DNA from: Qipengyuania vulgaris
GTDB lineage: Bacteria; Pseudomonadota; Alphaproteobacteria; Sphingomonadales; Sphingomonadaceae
Reading direction: 5' to 3'
Assembly: GCF_009827325.1 (NCBI RefSeq)
Contig: NZ_WTYC01000001.1
Location: forward strand, 248,001 to 312,000
Length of the DNA stretch: 64,000 bases
The notes under the pieces are model-generated. The model made no database searches. It was not told the DNA's origin and was given only the letters and a program-made list of their open reading frames with translations. A program made the translations under genes and the position numbers. The first letter of the stretch is position 1. Each line of letters opens with the position of its first letter. Positions 1 through 8,995 of the stretch are shown in pieces.

Positions 1-861
1 CCCGGCAATATCAGGCGCACTGCCGTGAATTGGCTCATAAAGGCCGAACGTGCCGAATTCGGTCCGCCGTTCGCCGAGACTGGCACTGGCGAGCAGGCCG
101 ATGGAGCCGACACATGCGCTCGCCTGGTCGGAAAGGATGTCGCCGAAAAGGTTTCCGGTCAGGATCACGTCGAACTGGCCGGGACTGCGCACCATCTGCA
201 TGGCGGCATTGTCGACATACATGTGATCGAGCTGGACGTCGGGGTATTCGCGCGCGACCTCGATCACCGTCTCGCGCCAGATGCGGCTGGTTTCCAGCAC
301 GTTCGCCTTGTCCACGCTGGTCAGGCGCTTCCGCCGCTTCTGCGCGGCCTGGAATCCGATATGGGCGATGCGCCGCACCTCGGTTTCGTTGTAAGACATG
401 GCGTCCCACCCCTCGCGTCCGCCCTCGCCGGCACGCTCGCCCTTCTCGCCGAAATAGACATCGCCGTTCAGTTCGCGCACCACGAGCAGGTCGATCCCGC
501 GTGCCACTTCGGGTTTGAGCGATGACATATCCTCGAGCCCGGGATAGCCCGCCGCAGGCCGCAAATTGGCGAACAGCCCCAGTTCGCTGCGCAGGCTCAG
601 GATCGCCTGTTCAGGCCGGTGCTCGCGCGGCAATTCGTCGCACGCGGGATCGCCTACCGCACCGAACAGCGCCGCATCGGCGGCGCGGGCCATCTCCAGC
701 GTCTCCTGCGGCAGCGGCATACCGTGCCGGCGGTAGGCAATGCCTCCGACATCGCCCTCGAACAGGGAAAGCTGCGGCAGGGAAAGCGCCTCGAGTACGC
801 GCTTCGCCTCGGCGATAACTTCGGGGCCGATCCCGTCGCCGGGAAAAATCGCAATCTTCAT
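1..861 (-). CDS. leuB: 3-isopropylmalate dehydrogenase, C-terminus cut by window edge
   Basis: Catalyses the NAD-dependent oxidative decarboxylation of 3-isopropylmalate in leucine synthesis. The reading frame is open from the ATG at 861 to the left edge, giving 287 codons of a protein that is usually about 350 residues. The N-terminus reads [14 protein letters not shown]. The substrate-binding segments [13 protein letters not shown] and [12 protein letters not shown] and the late signature NLFGDILSD are all present, followed by the [12 protein letters not shown] segment at the edge. Its ATG abuts the recO stop codon (862-864), so the two are probably cotranscribed with translation of one following the other. 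Family identity is very secure. Confidence 0.97.
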   Translation of the reverse strand, partial: MKIAIFPGDGIGPEVIAEAKRVLEALSLPQLSLFEGDVGGIAYRRHGMPLPQETLEMARAADAALFGAVGDPACDELPREHRPEQAILSLRSELGLFANLRPAAGYPGLEDMSSLKPEVARGIDLLVVRELNGDVYFGEKGERAGEGGREGWDAMSYNETEVRRIAHIGFQAAQKRRKRLTSVDKANVLETSRIWRETVIEVAREYPDVQLDHMYVDNAAMQMVRSPGQFDVILTGNLFGDILSDQASACVGSIGLLASASLGERRTEFGTFGLYEPIHGSAPDIAG

Positions 862-1458
862 TCAGGCCATCCGTTCGAGCCGCTGCATCAGGAGAGACCT
901 AGCGGCTAGAACGTCGGCGCGGGTGTCGGCAAGCAGATAGCGGGCGATCGGGGCCTCGCTGGCGCGCAGAATTTCCAGAGCTTGCTCAAGCCCCGCTATC
1001 TCCGGCTTTGCGCCGCCATATCCCATTTCGCGCAGCAACAGCACTTCGTAAGATGCGAGCGCCGGTGCCCAGCCCCGCGCCGACGGGGCATTGCAGATCG
1101 CGTCGAGCAGCGCGGAGACGGCCCGGTACAGGCTGGGATACGGATTGCGTTCCGGAAGGGCGCTTGCAGTGAGCGCACAGGTCCACGCAATGGCGGCAGC
1201 AGGCAGCGGCTCGGTCAGCCAGGGTCCGCGGCTCTGCGAAAGTTCCAGCCGGGCGAAGGGTAGTTGGCTGTCAGATTTGGCGCGTATCTCGGCTTCGACC
1301 AGATTGCCGGGAATGACGACCGGGCGCAGCTGCCGCCCGCGGCCGCCCGCGACATAGGCTGCCACCATCCCGCTTTCCTCGGTGAAAAGTCGCGCGATAA
1401 TCGCCGTCTCACCGTGAGGGCGGGCAGCTATCAATATGGCGGGTGCGCGTAAGTGCAT
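862..1458 (-). CDS. recO: DNA repair protein RecO
   Basis: Recombination mediator that helps load RecA at single-strand gaps with RecR. The 198-residue protein begins with an OB-fold-like region (MHLRAPAILIAARPHGE, then VAGGRGRQLRPVVIPGN) and continues into the helical region with ALLDAI and YEVLLLREMGYG, both typical of RecO. It is shorter than the roughly 240 residues of enterobacterial RecO, and I see no four-cysteine zinc motif in the C-terminal part. It lies directly upstream of leuB on the same strand. The start is the only well-placed ATG before the OB fold. Confidence 0.9.
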   Translation of the reverse strand: MHLRAPAILIAARPHGETAIIARLFTEESGMVAAYVAGGRGRQLRPVVIPGNLVEAEIRAKSDSQLPFARLELSQSRGPWLTEPLPAAAIAWTCALTASALPERNPYPSLYRAVSALLDAICNAPSARGWAPALASYEVLLLREMGYGGAKPEIAGLEQALEILRASEAPIARYLLADTRADVLAARSLLMQRLERMA

Positions 1459-1496
1459 GGCCTTGCCCTAGCGAAAGCCGGTGCGCGGCGGAACGG

Positions 1497-1733
1497 TCAG
1501 TTTGACTGCGCTTCCTTCGACGCCATTACCGCCATCGGCTCCGGGCGCCCCATCGACCAGTTCTGCTGCATCCGGACTTGCGGGTTGGGCGCGCACCAGA
1601 TCTCTCCGGTTGCGGTAATGGCCGTCACCCAGAGCAGGTTATGCTCTTGCCCGTAATCGATAACGGCAAGCGCATATCCGTCACCGCGTCCAAGGACATG
1701 GAGCGGAATGGGAGGGTTGAGCTGAGTAAGCAT
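1497..1733 (-). CDS. Conserved small protein of unknown function
   Basis: A 78-residue protein that I do not assign to a named family. It has an ATG start, no signal peptide and no membrane segment. The middle contains GYALAVIDYGQEHNLLWVTAI followed by GEIWCAPNPQVRMQQNWS, which looks like a small beta-rich domain. It lies between the ubiK-like gene and recO on the same strand, and this context and codon usage support a real gene. Function is unknown. Confidence 0.7.
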   Translation of the reverse strand: MLTQLNPPIPLHVLGRGDGYALAVIDYGQEHNLLWVTAITATGEIWCAPNPQVRMQQNWSMGRPEPMAVMASKEAQSN

Positions 1734-1762
1734 GAGCGACGCCTTTCAAAGCTGCGACGCTC

Positions 1763-1786
1763 GAATGGGGAACGGGTTCCCCATTC
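1763..1786. other. Perfect 11-bp inverted repeat between ubiK-like gene and small ORF
   Basis: The arms GAATGGGGAAC (1763-1773) and GTTCCCCATTC (1776-1786) are exact reverse complements separated by two bases. The hairpin sits just after the ubiK-like stop codon and has no T run on either side. It is therefore a weak candidate for an intrinsic terminator; it could also be an mRNA-stabilising stem or a dyad operator for the 78-residue gene. Confidence 0.5.
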
Positions 1787-1790
1787 ATCA

Positions 1791-2039
1791 TCAGGCCTTC
1801 TGCTTGGCTTCCAGCGCAGCAACGCGAACGGCGAGATCCTCTGCCTGTTCGCGCGCCTTGGCCGCCATCGTCTTGACCGCGTCGAATTCTTCGCGGGTGA
1901 CGAAATCCATCCCGCCGAACGCCTCCTTCGCCCGTTCGCGCGCGGTTTCACGTGCTTCGCGGGTCATGCCGGCAAGCGTACCGGCCGCCGAATTGGCGAG
2001 TTTCACGAAATCGGCGATCATGGGGTTCTGGCTCTGCAT
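1791..2039 (-). CDS. ubiK: UbiK/BMFP-family accessory factor
   Basis: An 82-residue, almost wholly helical protein. It ends in a coiled coil with heptad-like spacing (residues about 50-82: DAVKTMAAKAREQAEDLAV then ALEAKQKA). The central VTREEFDAVK segment is characteristic of the BMFP/YqiC family. In gammaproteobacteria UbiK assists aerobic ubiquinone synthesis with UbiJ and binds lipids; that role is known for the family and is only inferred here. There is no membrane segment. It is encoded between tspO and a small unknown gene on the same strand. Confidence 0.85.
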   Translation of the reverse strand: MQSQNPMIADFVKLANSAAGTLAGMTREARETARERAKEAFGGMDFVTREEFDAVKTMAAKAREQAEDLAVRVAALEAKQKA

Positions 2040-2070
2040 GGGAGCTATCTAGGCGCGCTGGGATGGTACT

Positions 2071-2628
2071 TCAATTGCCGATCCGCACCCGCTCGACCGC
2101 GTCGCCGCGGCCCGCGTCTTCCGCGTCGGGATTGAGCCGCAGGAATTCGTAATTGAGCAGCGCGGCGAAGCTGACCCAGGCAAGATAGGGCAGCAGGAGT
2201 AGCGCGGCGAGTTTTCTCACCTTCCAGAACTGCGCGATCACTGCCAGCAGGGTCAGCACGATCAGCACAATGACGACCAGTGCGATGGTGATCTGCTGCA
2301 TGGAAAAGAACACGGGCGTCCATGCGAGGTTGAACACGAAATGGACCGCAAACATCCACAGCGCTGCCGTGCGTCCGCGCGCGCCCCATGCAGAAGCGAT
2401 AATGGCGACCGAGAGGCCGATCATCACGTAGAGGATCGTCCAGACGATACCGAACCACTTGGGCTCGGGAAAGATCGAGGGCTTCTCTAGCGCCTGGAAC
2501 CACGCGCTATCCGAGCCAGTCCCGAGCTGCCCCGCAAGGAAACCGAGCAGCACGCATAGCGGCACGGCAAAAAGCGCCCAGCGAATGAAACTGGCGCGGA
2601 GCTGTCCGCGCGAAGCCAGCATGTTCAT
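2071..2628 (-). CDS. tspO: TspO/MBR family membrane protein
   Basis: A 185-residue integral membrane protein with five hydrophobic helices and the family's aromatic-rich text: KPSIFPEPKWFGIVWTILY in the first loop and helix 2, NLAWTPVFF in helix 3, and SFAALLNYEFLRLN in helix 5. TspO proteins bind porphyrins and sterols and in photosynthetic alphaproteobacteria modulate tetrapyrrole-dependent gene expression. A 5-aminolevulinate synthase gene lies 20 kb away but is not linked in an operon. The polar C-terminal tail of about 20 residues (DAEDAGRGDAVERVRIGN) extends beyond the usual family length of about 160. Confidence 0.92.
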   Translation of the reverse strand: MNMLASRGQLRASFIRWALFAVPLCVLLGFLAGQLGTGSDSAWFQALEKPSIFPEPKWFGIVWTILYVMIGLSVAIIASAWGARGRTAALWMFAVHFVFNLAWTPVFFSMQQITIALVVIVLIVLTLLAVIAQFWKVRKLAALLLLPYLAWVSFAALLNYEFLRLNPDAEDAGRGDAVERVRIGN

Positions 2629-2728
2629 TGCGTAAAGTCCCTCAAGCGCCCCGAATCGTTATGCTTCCTTGTGACGCCGCGCGGCGTTCTGCGCAATCGC
2701 GCTCGATCGGCCTGCACTCCGTTACACC

Positions 2729-3748
2729 TCAGACCTTCACGATGCCCTTGGCAACGAGGCTGCGGACCGTGTCTTCCAGCGTCTGTTGTGCGGGGATGAA
2801 GGTGAAACCCAGCTTCTCTTCGGTGTGCCTTCCCGACACGTCGCGGACATTGCCGAGCTCGCCCTTGATCTGGCGCATCTCGGACATGAAGTGGGCGAGG
2901 AATTTCGCCAGCCAATCCGGCATTCGGCGTGTCGGAACCTTGCCGGCGTATTCCGGCACACGTGCGCGGATCGTATCGGCCATCTCGCTGATCCACATGA
3001 ATTTCTGCGAGGTCGGGAAGCGTTCGCCGCGGACGGTGTCGGCGGGAGCTTCGAGCGCGCGAATGTGCGCCTCGGCAACGTCGCGCACGTCGGTGATGCA
3101 GATGCCCATGTTCGGGATCAGCGGGATCGAGCCGTCGACGATCTTCTTCACCATTTCGACGCTGGTGGACATGTCGTCGTCATAGACCGGACCGAAGACG
3201 GCGACCGGGTTGATCGAGCAATATGCCATGTCCGGCGCGTTCATCGCCACCCAGTCGCGCGCGGCGCGTTCGGCGACGGTCTTGGACTGGATATAGGGAG
3301 GCGGCTTCTTCGTCAGGTCGGTCCAGTCGGTGTAGTCGAAATGGTTCTTGTGTGGTTGCCCATAGGCGATAGCCGCTGCAGAACTGGTGTGAATGAAGCG
3401 CTTGATACCGGCACTGAACGCATGCTCTAGCGCTCGAAGCGTTCCATCCCGGGCCGGAATGATGAGATCGTCCGCGTTCTTCGGAACGTCGAGCGGGAAC
3501 GGTGATGCCACATGCATTACCGCATCGCATCCGGCATTCGCCTCTGCCCAGCCATCATCCGAAAGAAGGTCGGCGGAAAAGACTTTCAGCCGTTCTCCCG
3601 CATCGGGCCAACGCCTGCGCAGTTTCGCTTCGCTCTTCGCGGCATCCCGCACCGTGGTATGGACGGTGTATTCTCTGGCGAGGAGCTGGTCGATGATCTC
3701 CCCGCCAATGTAGCCGGTGCCGCCGGTTACCAGTATCGTGCCTGTCAT
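2729..3748 (-). CDS. NAD-dependent epimerase / dihydroflavonol-reductase-like SDR
   Basis: An extended short-chain dehydrogenase of 339 residues. The Rossmann motif GGTGYIGG lies at residues 8-15, IHTSSAAAIAYG is the active-site serine strand, and YIQSKTVAER carries the YxxxK catalytic pair. The architecture matches aldehyde, cinnamoyl-CoA and dihydroflavonol reductase-like proteins, but the bacterial substrate cannot be read from sequence. It follows the gor gene by 38 bases on the same strand, so cotranscription with glutathione reductase is possible. Confidence 0.85.
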   Translation of the reverse strand: MTGTILVTGGTGYIGGEIIDQLLAREYTVHTTVRDAAKSEAKLRRRWPDAGERLKVFSADLLSDDGWAEANAGCDAVMHVASPFPLDVPKNADDLIIPARDGTLRALEHAFSAGIKRFIHTSSAAAIAYGQPHKNHFDYTDWTDLTKKPPPYIQSKTVAERAARDWVAMNAPDMAYCSINPVAVFGPVYDDDMSTSVEMVKKIVDGSIPLIPNMGICITDVRDVAEAHIRALEAPADTVRGERFPTSQKFMWISEMADTIRARVPEYAGKVPTRRMPDWLAKFLAHFMSEMRQIKGELGNVRDVSGRHTEEKLGFTFIPAQQTLEDTVRSLVAKGIVKV

Positions 3749-3786
3749 GCTGCGCTCCCACCTGTGTTTGGCGGTAGCCTAGACAT

Positions 3787-5139
3787 CTAGCGCATCAGGA
3801 CAAGTTCTTCGGCCATGGTCGGGTGGATCGCGGTGGTGGCATCGAAATCGGCCTTGGTCAGCCCGGCCTTCACCGCGATTGCGGCGGCCTGCATCATCTC
3901 CGGCGCTTCCGGCGCGATCATGTGGATGCCGACGATCTTTCCGCTGTCGCCATCGCAAACCATCTTCATCAGGCTGCGTTCGTTGCGGCCCGCCAAGACG
4001 TTCTTCATCGGGCGGAAGTCGGACAGGTAGACCTTCACGCTGCCGAGCTTGTTCTTGGCTTCGCCCTCGGTCATGCCGACTGCCGCGATCGGCGGGTGGC
4101 TGAAGACTGCGCTGGGGATGCAGCTATGGTCGACCGCGACCGGACCGCCCTTGCCGAATACCGTATCGGCGAAGGCCTGCCCCTCGCGGATGGCGACGGG
4201 GGTGAGCTGCACGCGGTCGGTCACGTCGCCGACGGCATAGATGTGATCGACGCTGGTCTTCGAGAAGCGGTCCACCTTGATTTCGCCATTCTCACCCATA
4301 TCGACCCCGGCCTTCTTGAGGCCGAGATTTTCGGTGTTGGGAATGCGCCCGACGGCAAACAACACGAGGTCGGCTTTCTCCTCGCCGCAATCCGACAGCT
4401 TCACGAAGTAGCCGCCATCCTTGCACGGCTTGATGTATTCGAAAGTCGTGTTGAAGCGGAACTTGATCCCCTTGGTCGTCGAGATCTGGAGCAGCCGGTC
4501 GCGGACCGCCTCGTCATAGCTGCGCAAGAGGCGGTCGCCGCGATTCACCACGTGAACATCGCAGCCGAATTCGTTGAAAATCCCTGCGAACTCATTTGCG
4601 ATGTAACCACCACCCGCGATGATGATCTTCTTCGGAAGTTCGTCGAGATGGAATGCTTCGTTGGAACTGATCGCGTGTTCCGCGCCCTGGCATTCGGGCA
4701 TGCGCGGACGCGCGCCCGTGGCGATCAGGATGGTCTTCGCGGTGACCTTCTTACCGCTGGCGAGTGTCACTTCATGCGGACCGGTGATTTCCGCACGTTC
4801 CTTGAAGATGGTGACATCGTGATTTTCGAGCGTGTCGGTGTAAGCCGCCTCGATCCGCGTCACATCATCGAGGACGTTGTCTCGCAGCACCTTCCAGTCG
4901 AACTTCTTCTCGCCGATTTCCCAGCCGAAACGGCGGCAATCCTCGAGGTCCTCGGCAAAATGCGCGCCGTAGACGAGCATCTTCTTCGGCACGCAGCCGC
5001 GGATGACGCAGGTCCCGCCGACACGGTGTTCCTCTGCAATCGCGACCTTCGCACCATGGGCCGCCGAGACGCGGCTCGCGCGCACGCCGCCGGACCCGGC
5101 ACCGATGGTGAAAAGATCGTAATCGAATTTGTCAGCCAT
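3787..5139 (-). CDS. gor: Glutathione-disulfide reductase
   Basis: FAD-dependent pyridine-nucleotide disulfide oxidoreductase of 450 residues that regenerates reduced glutathione. The FAD-binding GAGSGGVR motif is at residues 13-20 and the redox-active disulfide is CVIRGC (Cys44 and Cys49). A second dinucleotide fold starts at IAGGGYIANEFAG, the FAD motif YAVGDVTDR follows, and the C-terminal active-site base lies in IHPTMAEELV. The lysine after the second cysteine (CVPKK) and the absence of a lipoamide- or mercuric-reductase signature favour glutathione reductase. The ATG at 5139 puts the FAD motif at the normal distance from the N-terminus. Confidence 0.95.
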   Translation of the reverse strand: MADKFDYDLFTIGAGSGGVRASRVSAAHGAKVAIAEEHRVGGTCVIRGCVPKKMLVYGAHFAEDLEDCRRFGWEIGEKKFDWKVLRDNVLDDVTRIEAAYTDTLENHDVTIFKERAEITGPHEVTLASGKKVTAKTILIATGARPRMPECQGAEHAISSNEAFHLDELPKKIIIAGGGYIANEFAGIFNEFGCDVHVVNRGDRLLRSYDEAVRDRLLQISTTKGIKFRFNTTFEYIKPCKDGGYFVKLSDCGEEKADLVLFAVGRIPNTENLGLKKAGVDMGENGEIKVDRFSKTSVDHIYAVGDVTDRVQLTPVAIREGQAFADTVFGKGGPVAVDHSCIPSAVFSHPPIAAVGMTEGEAKNKLGSVKVYLSDFRPMKNVLAGRNERSLMKMVCDGDSGKIVGIHMIAPEAPEMMQAAAIAVKAGLTKADFDATTAIHPTMAEELVLMR

Positions 5140-5207
5140 ACGGCGCTCCTGTCAGCGTGAGCGCGCGATATGGCGAGTAGGAGTTACAAGGGCAACCGCT
5201 TGCAGGA

Positions 5208-6587
5208 TCAGCCCTGGCTGCGGCGCCGGTTGCGACTGCGGTTGCGGTTGCCGCCGGCACGGGCGCCCTGCGGCTTGCCCTCGCCCTGGCCAGCGCCCGC
5301 ACCTGCAGGCCGGCCCTTGCGCGCCGGGTGCTTCTGCTTGGGCTTCCTGGCCGCCGCATCGCCCGTGGGACGGACCCGGGGACGTGCCAGCTTGGGCTTC
5401 TGTTCGCGCTTGGTCGGACCAACGCCTTCCACCACGGCGCGGAAATTGTCGGGAAGCGGCAGACGTTCGAATTCCGCGTCGGTCTTCTTGCGAATATCCT
5501 TGAGGTAATCGCGTTCGTCCTCGGCGCAGAAGGCAATGGCCACCCCGTCACGGCCCGCACGCGCGGTGCGCCCGATGCGGTGAACATACTGTTCGGGCAC
5601 GTTCGGCAGCTCGTAATTGAGCACGTGGCTGACGCCGGGGATGTCGATCCCGCGCGCCGCGACGTCGGTCGCGACCAGGATCGGGGTCTTCGCCCGCTTG
5701 AACTCGTCCAGCGCGCGCTCGCGCTGCGGCTGGCTCTTGTTGCCGTGGATGGCGTTGGCGGGGATGCCGCTCTGGCTGAGCTTCTTCACGATCCGGTCGC
5801 AGCCATGCTTGGTCCGCGCGAAGATGAGCACACGCTCGAACTTGCCGGGGACTGCATGGCGTTCGGACAGCATCATCTCGAGCAGCGTCTGCTTCTCGTC
5901 CTGCTGGACCATGAAGAGATACTGGTCGATCCGCTCGGCCGTGGTGCTTTCAGGGGTAACGCTGACCTTGACCGGGTTCCGGCAATATTTGCCGACCAGT
6001 TCCTGGATCTGCTTGGGCATGGTGGCGCTGAAGAACAGCGTCTGGCGGTTGTCCGGTACGAGTTCGCTGATCCGGCGCAGGGCGTGGATGAAGCCGAGGT
6101 CGAGCATCTGGTCCGCTTCGTCGAGGACGAGGATTTCGACCTTGTCGAGCGTGAACGCCTTCTGGTCGATCAGGTCGAGCAGGCGGCCCGGCGTGGCGAC
6201 GAGGATGTCGGTGCCGCGATGCAGCTTGTTACGGTCCTTGTTGACCGAAGTACCGCCGACGATGCTGTGCACCTTCAGACCGGCAAGTGCGCCATAGTCC
6301 TTGGCGGCTTCGGCAATCTGCCCGGCCAGTTCGCGCGTCGGTGCAAGCACCAGCATGCGGCAGGATTTGAACGGTGTCTGGTTTTCGGCATCGCGCAACC
6401 GGTCGATGCTCGGGAGCATGAACGCGGCGGTCTTGCCGGTACCCGTCTGGGCGATGCCCATCAGGTCGCGCCCTTCGAGAACGGGAGGAATGGCCTGCGC
6501 CTGGATCGGCGTCGGCGTGGTATAGCCCTTCATGTCGAGGGCCTGGAGCACGGGCTGCGAAAGTCCGAGATCGGTAAACTGTGTCAT
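5208..6587 (-). CDS. DEAD-box ATP-dependent RNA helicase
   Basis: A 459-residue RhlE-type helicase, probably acting in ribosome assembly or RNA decay. The Q motif (TPTPIQAQAIP), Walker A AQTGTGKT at residues 46-52, PTREL, the DEAD box in VLDEADQML, SAT, and the C-terminal motifs VATDVAARGIDIPGV and HRIGRTARAG are all present. After the helicase core comes a basic, low-complexity tail rich in Arg, Lys, Gly and Asn, ending RNRSRNRRRSQG, typical of RNA-binding tails in cold-adapted DEAD proteins. The start is placed at the ATG giving MTQFTDLGLS; an in-frame ATG seven codons upstream (6608) is possible. Confidence 0.95.
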   Translation of the reverse strand: MTQFTDLGLSQPVLQALDMKGYTTPTPIQAQAIPPVLEGRDLMGIAQTGTGKTAAFMLPSIDRLRDAENQTPFKSCRMLVLAPTRELAGQIAEAAKDYGALAGLKVHSIVGGTSVNKDRNKLHRGTDILVATPGRLLDLIDQKAFTLDKVEILVLDEADQMLDLGFIHALRRISELVPDNRQTLFFSATMPKQIQELVGKYCRNPVKVSVTPESTTAERIDQYLFMVQQDEKQTLLEMMLSERHAVPGKFERVLIFARTKHGCDRIVKKLSQSGIPANAIHGNKSQPQRERALDEFKRAKTPILVATDVAARGIDIPGVSHVLNYELPNVPEQYVHRIGRTARAGRDGVAIAFCAEDERDYLKDIRKKTDAEFERLPLPDNFRAVVEGVGPTKREQKPKLARPRVRPTGDAAARKPKQKHPARKGRPAGAGAGQGEGKPQGARAGGNRNRSRNRRRSQG

Positions 6588-6810
6588 GTTTGAGTGTTTA
6601 GCTCGCATAATATGCGGCGCGCAGAGTCACAGCTCGCGCGGCGCGGGTGTCAAACGACCCGCGTGAAAAGGGAAGTCTTTGGAAAATTGACCGAGGCGCG
6701 GCCGGGGCGATGGATGTCTGCCAATCGCCACTTCACGCTGGCTAGCGCGCTTCGATGGCCGTCATGTGGATGCTGCAGTGCAAAAAGTCAATCCTCGGAT
6801 CAGTCGGCAG

Positions 6811-7353
6811 TCACTTATCGAACTTACGCGTGTCAGACCAGTAACCCAATTGAGCAATAAGATTTCTGTTCTCGAGGAGCAAAATGGTCTGGATGGTCTC
6901 TGACGAAGCTTCGATATTCACGAATACATTGAAGACGCTGTCAAGAAGGCCGTCCTCGCAATGACCCAGTTCGATCGCGTCACCCTTGAGCATGTCGCTA
7001 CATTGCCACGGACCCAATTCGCGCCAATACATACCGCCGTATGCTTCCCGAGCCTTGGGACTGTCACCGATCATCGAGAAGCCCTCGACATTCAGCAGCC
7101 GATACAAGGCTTCCGTTACATCCTTGGGCCCGTCGAACGTTTGCGTGCCCACCGTATTCGCAAGTGCCAGGCTGATCGTAGGATGCGCAGATTTGCGGGC
7201 CTCTACCAACTCGCCCTTAGCAATGGCCGCAAAAAAACGACCGGGAACATCAAGGGATAAATATGCTGGCGGCGAGCATGCTGAAAGGCCGCTCGACGCA
7301 AGTGCCGTTACCACAGCACTTGCAGCGAAAAGTTCTCTTCGAGAAACAGTCAT
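6811..7353 (-). CDS. Putative exported lipoprotein, low-GC islet
   Basis: A 180-residue protein starting MTVSRRELFAAS, which resembles a twin-arginine signal, followed by a hydrophobic stretch and the lipobox LSAC at about residues 23-26. This suggests export and lipidation. The mature part contains FFAAIAKGELVEAR and a fold reminiscent of small NTF2-like or DUF4864-like domains, but I do not recognise it firmly. It starts nine bases after the pgi stop on the same strand, so it may be read through from pgi. Its codon usage is clearly more AT-rich than pgi and the helicase gene, suggesting recent acquisition. Function is unknown. Confidence 0.75.
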   Translation of the reverse strand: MTVSRRELFAASAVVTALASSGLSACSPPAYLSLDVPGRFFAAIAKGELVEARKSAHPTISLALANTVGTQTFDGPKDVTEALYRLLNVEGFSMIGDSPKAREAYGGMYWRELGPWQCSDMLKGDAIELGHCEDGLLDSVFNVFVNIEASSETIQTILLLENRNLIAQLGYWSDTRKFDK

Positions 7354-7362
7354 TTGATTTAA

Positions 7363-8943
7363 CTAGCCTAAAGTCGCCGCTTTCAACAGCCCCTCCGTAC
7401 TCGCGTCGAACTCATCCCCGCCCTGTTCGATCGCTTTCGCCATCTGCTTGCCCAGTTCGACGCCGAACTGGTCGAAGGGGTTGATCCCCATCAGTACGGC
7501 ATTGGCGAAGGTGCGGTGTTCGTGGAAGGCGATCAGTGCGCCCAGCGTGGCGGCATCGAGATCGTCGCACAGGATCGTGGCGGAGGGTCGATCGCCCGGA
7601 TAATTGCGCGCCGGGTCCTCTCCCTTCTTGCCCGCCATCAACGCCGCTCCTTGCGCGAAGCAGTTCATCAGCAGGATGCGGTGATGCGCCGGGTCCAGAG
7701 CGTCGCCCGGGGCGATGCTGGCGATGAAATCGACCGGGATCAAATGCGTGCCCTGATGCAGGAGCTGGAACACGGCATGCTGCGCATCGGTGCCCACTCC
7801 GCCCCATGTGACCGGCGCGGTCGGGCCGTCGACCGGCTGCATGTCCGCAGTCACGCGTTTGCCGTTGCTCTCCATCTCCAGCTGCTGGAGATAGTTCGGA
7901 AACAGGCCCAGCCGCTCGTCATAGGCGAAGACCGCGCGCGTCTGGCACCCGCGCACCCGGGTGTAGTAGAGATCGGCGAAGGCCGCGCGCAGGACGAGGT
8001 TTTCGGCCACCTCCGCGTCGCGGAAATGCGCATCGACCGCTGCTGCACCGGCCAGCATTTCGCGGAAATCGTCCATCCCCACCGCCATGGCGATGGGAAA
8101 GCCGATGCTGGACCAGATCGAATACCGCCCGCCGACGCTTTCCTGGAAGGGCAGGATGCGCGTCTCGTCGACGCCCCATTCCACCGCGCCTTCGGGATTG
8201 GCAGTGAGCGCCACCACCCGGCCGCCCGGATCGGAGACGCCGTTGTCGGCCAGCCATTTGAGCGCGCTTTGCGCATTGGTCATCGTCTCGATGGTGGTGA
8301 AGGTCTTGCTTGCCACCGCGATCAGCGTCTTGGCCGGATCGCATTTCGCAAAGGCCGCTTCCAGCGCCACGCCATCGATGTTGGACACGACATGCACGTC
8401 GCAGCGGGCAAAGTCGCGGCTCAGCGCGTCGACACCCAGCGCCGGCCCCAGCGCGCTGCCGCCAATGCCGATATGGATCAGATGCTCGATCTCGCCGAGC
8501 GTGCCCTGGTGGATCGCTTCGACCAGCATACCCATGCGGTCGATCAGCGCGGCGGCTTCTTCCACCTTCGCCGCGTCACCCACGCCGCGCAGGGTGGCAT
8601 GGTCGGCGGCGCGGCCTTCGGTCGGATTGACCACCTCGCCCGCGAACAGCTTGCGCCGCTGGCCTGCAAAATCCATCGCCTCGGCCAGTTCGGCGAATTT
8701 CGCCAGAACCGCGCGGTCGAGATGGGTCTTCGACCAGTCGAACAGGATGCCGCCCGGTGCCATCAGGTCCTCTGCGGTATCGCCGGCCAGTTCGATCCTG
8801 CCCGAAAGCATCACCACCCGCTCCGCCCCGCCCGGCTCGTCCGTGCCCTCGCCGCCATCGCGCTCGGCGCTGAACAGCTCAAGCAAGGTAGGCTGCGGCA
8901 GGCTGGCGAGATCGGTCCAGATAGCGGCGGCAGATTTGTTCAT
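7363..8943 (-). CDS. pgi: Glucose-6-phosphate isomerase
   Basis: Interconverts glucose 6-phosphate and fructose 6-phosphate. The 526-residue protein carries IHIGIGGSALGP, the SKTFTTIETMTN segment, VGGRYSIWSSIGFP (family signature), the LQQLEMESNGK region and the C-terminal INPFDQFGVELGKQMA signature. The start is the ATG at 8943 (MNKSAAAIWTDLA). The frame is open further upstream to 9204, but that part lies antisense to lepB and has no homologous character, so I exclude it. Divergent from lepB with only 52 bases between start codons. Confidence 0.95.
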   Translation of the reverse strand: MNKSAAAIWTDLASLPQPTLLELFSAERDGGEGTDEPGGAERVVMLSGRIELAGDTAEDLMAPGGILFDWSKTHLDRAVLAKFAELAEAMDFAGQRRKLFAGEVVNPTEGRAADHATLRGVGDAAKVEEAAALIDRMGMLVEAIHQGTLGEIEHLIHIGIGGSALGPALGVDALSRDFARCDVHVVSNIDGVALEAAFAKCDPAKTLIAVASKTFTTIETMTNAQSALKWLADNGVSDPGGRVVALTANPEGAVEWGVDETRILPFQESVGGRYSIWSSIGFPIAMAVGMDDFREMLAGAAAVDAHFRDAEVAENLVLRAAFADLYYTRVRGCQTRAVFAYDERLGLFPNYLQQLEMESNGKRVTADMQPVDGPTAPVTWGGVGTDAQHAVFQLLHQGTHLIPVDFIASIAPGDALDPAHHRILLMNCFAQGAALMAGKKGEDPARNYPGDRPSATILCDDLDAATLGALIAFHEHRTFANAVLMGINPFDQFGVELGKQMAKAIEQGGDEFDASTEGLLKAATLG

Positions 8944-8995
8944 GACGGGCAAAAATCCTTTGATGGTCGCGCCTGTGCGACTAGGGCTTTCGGCG

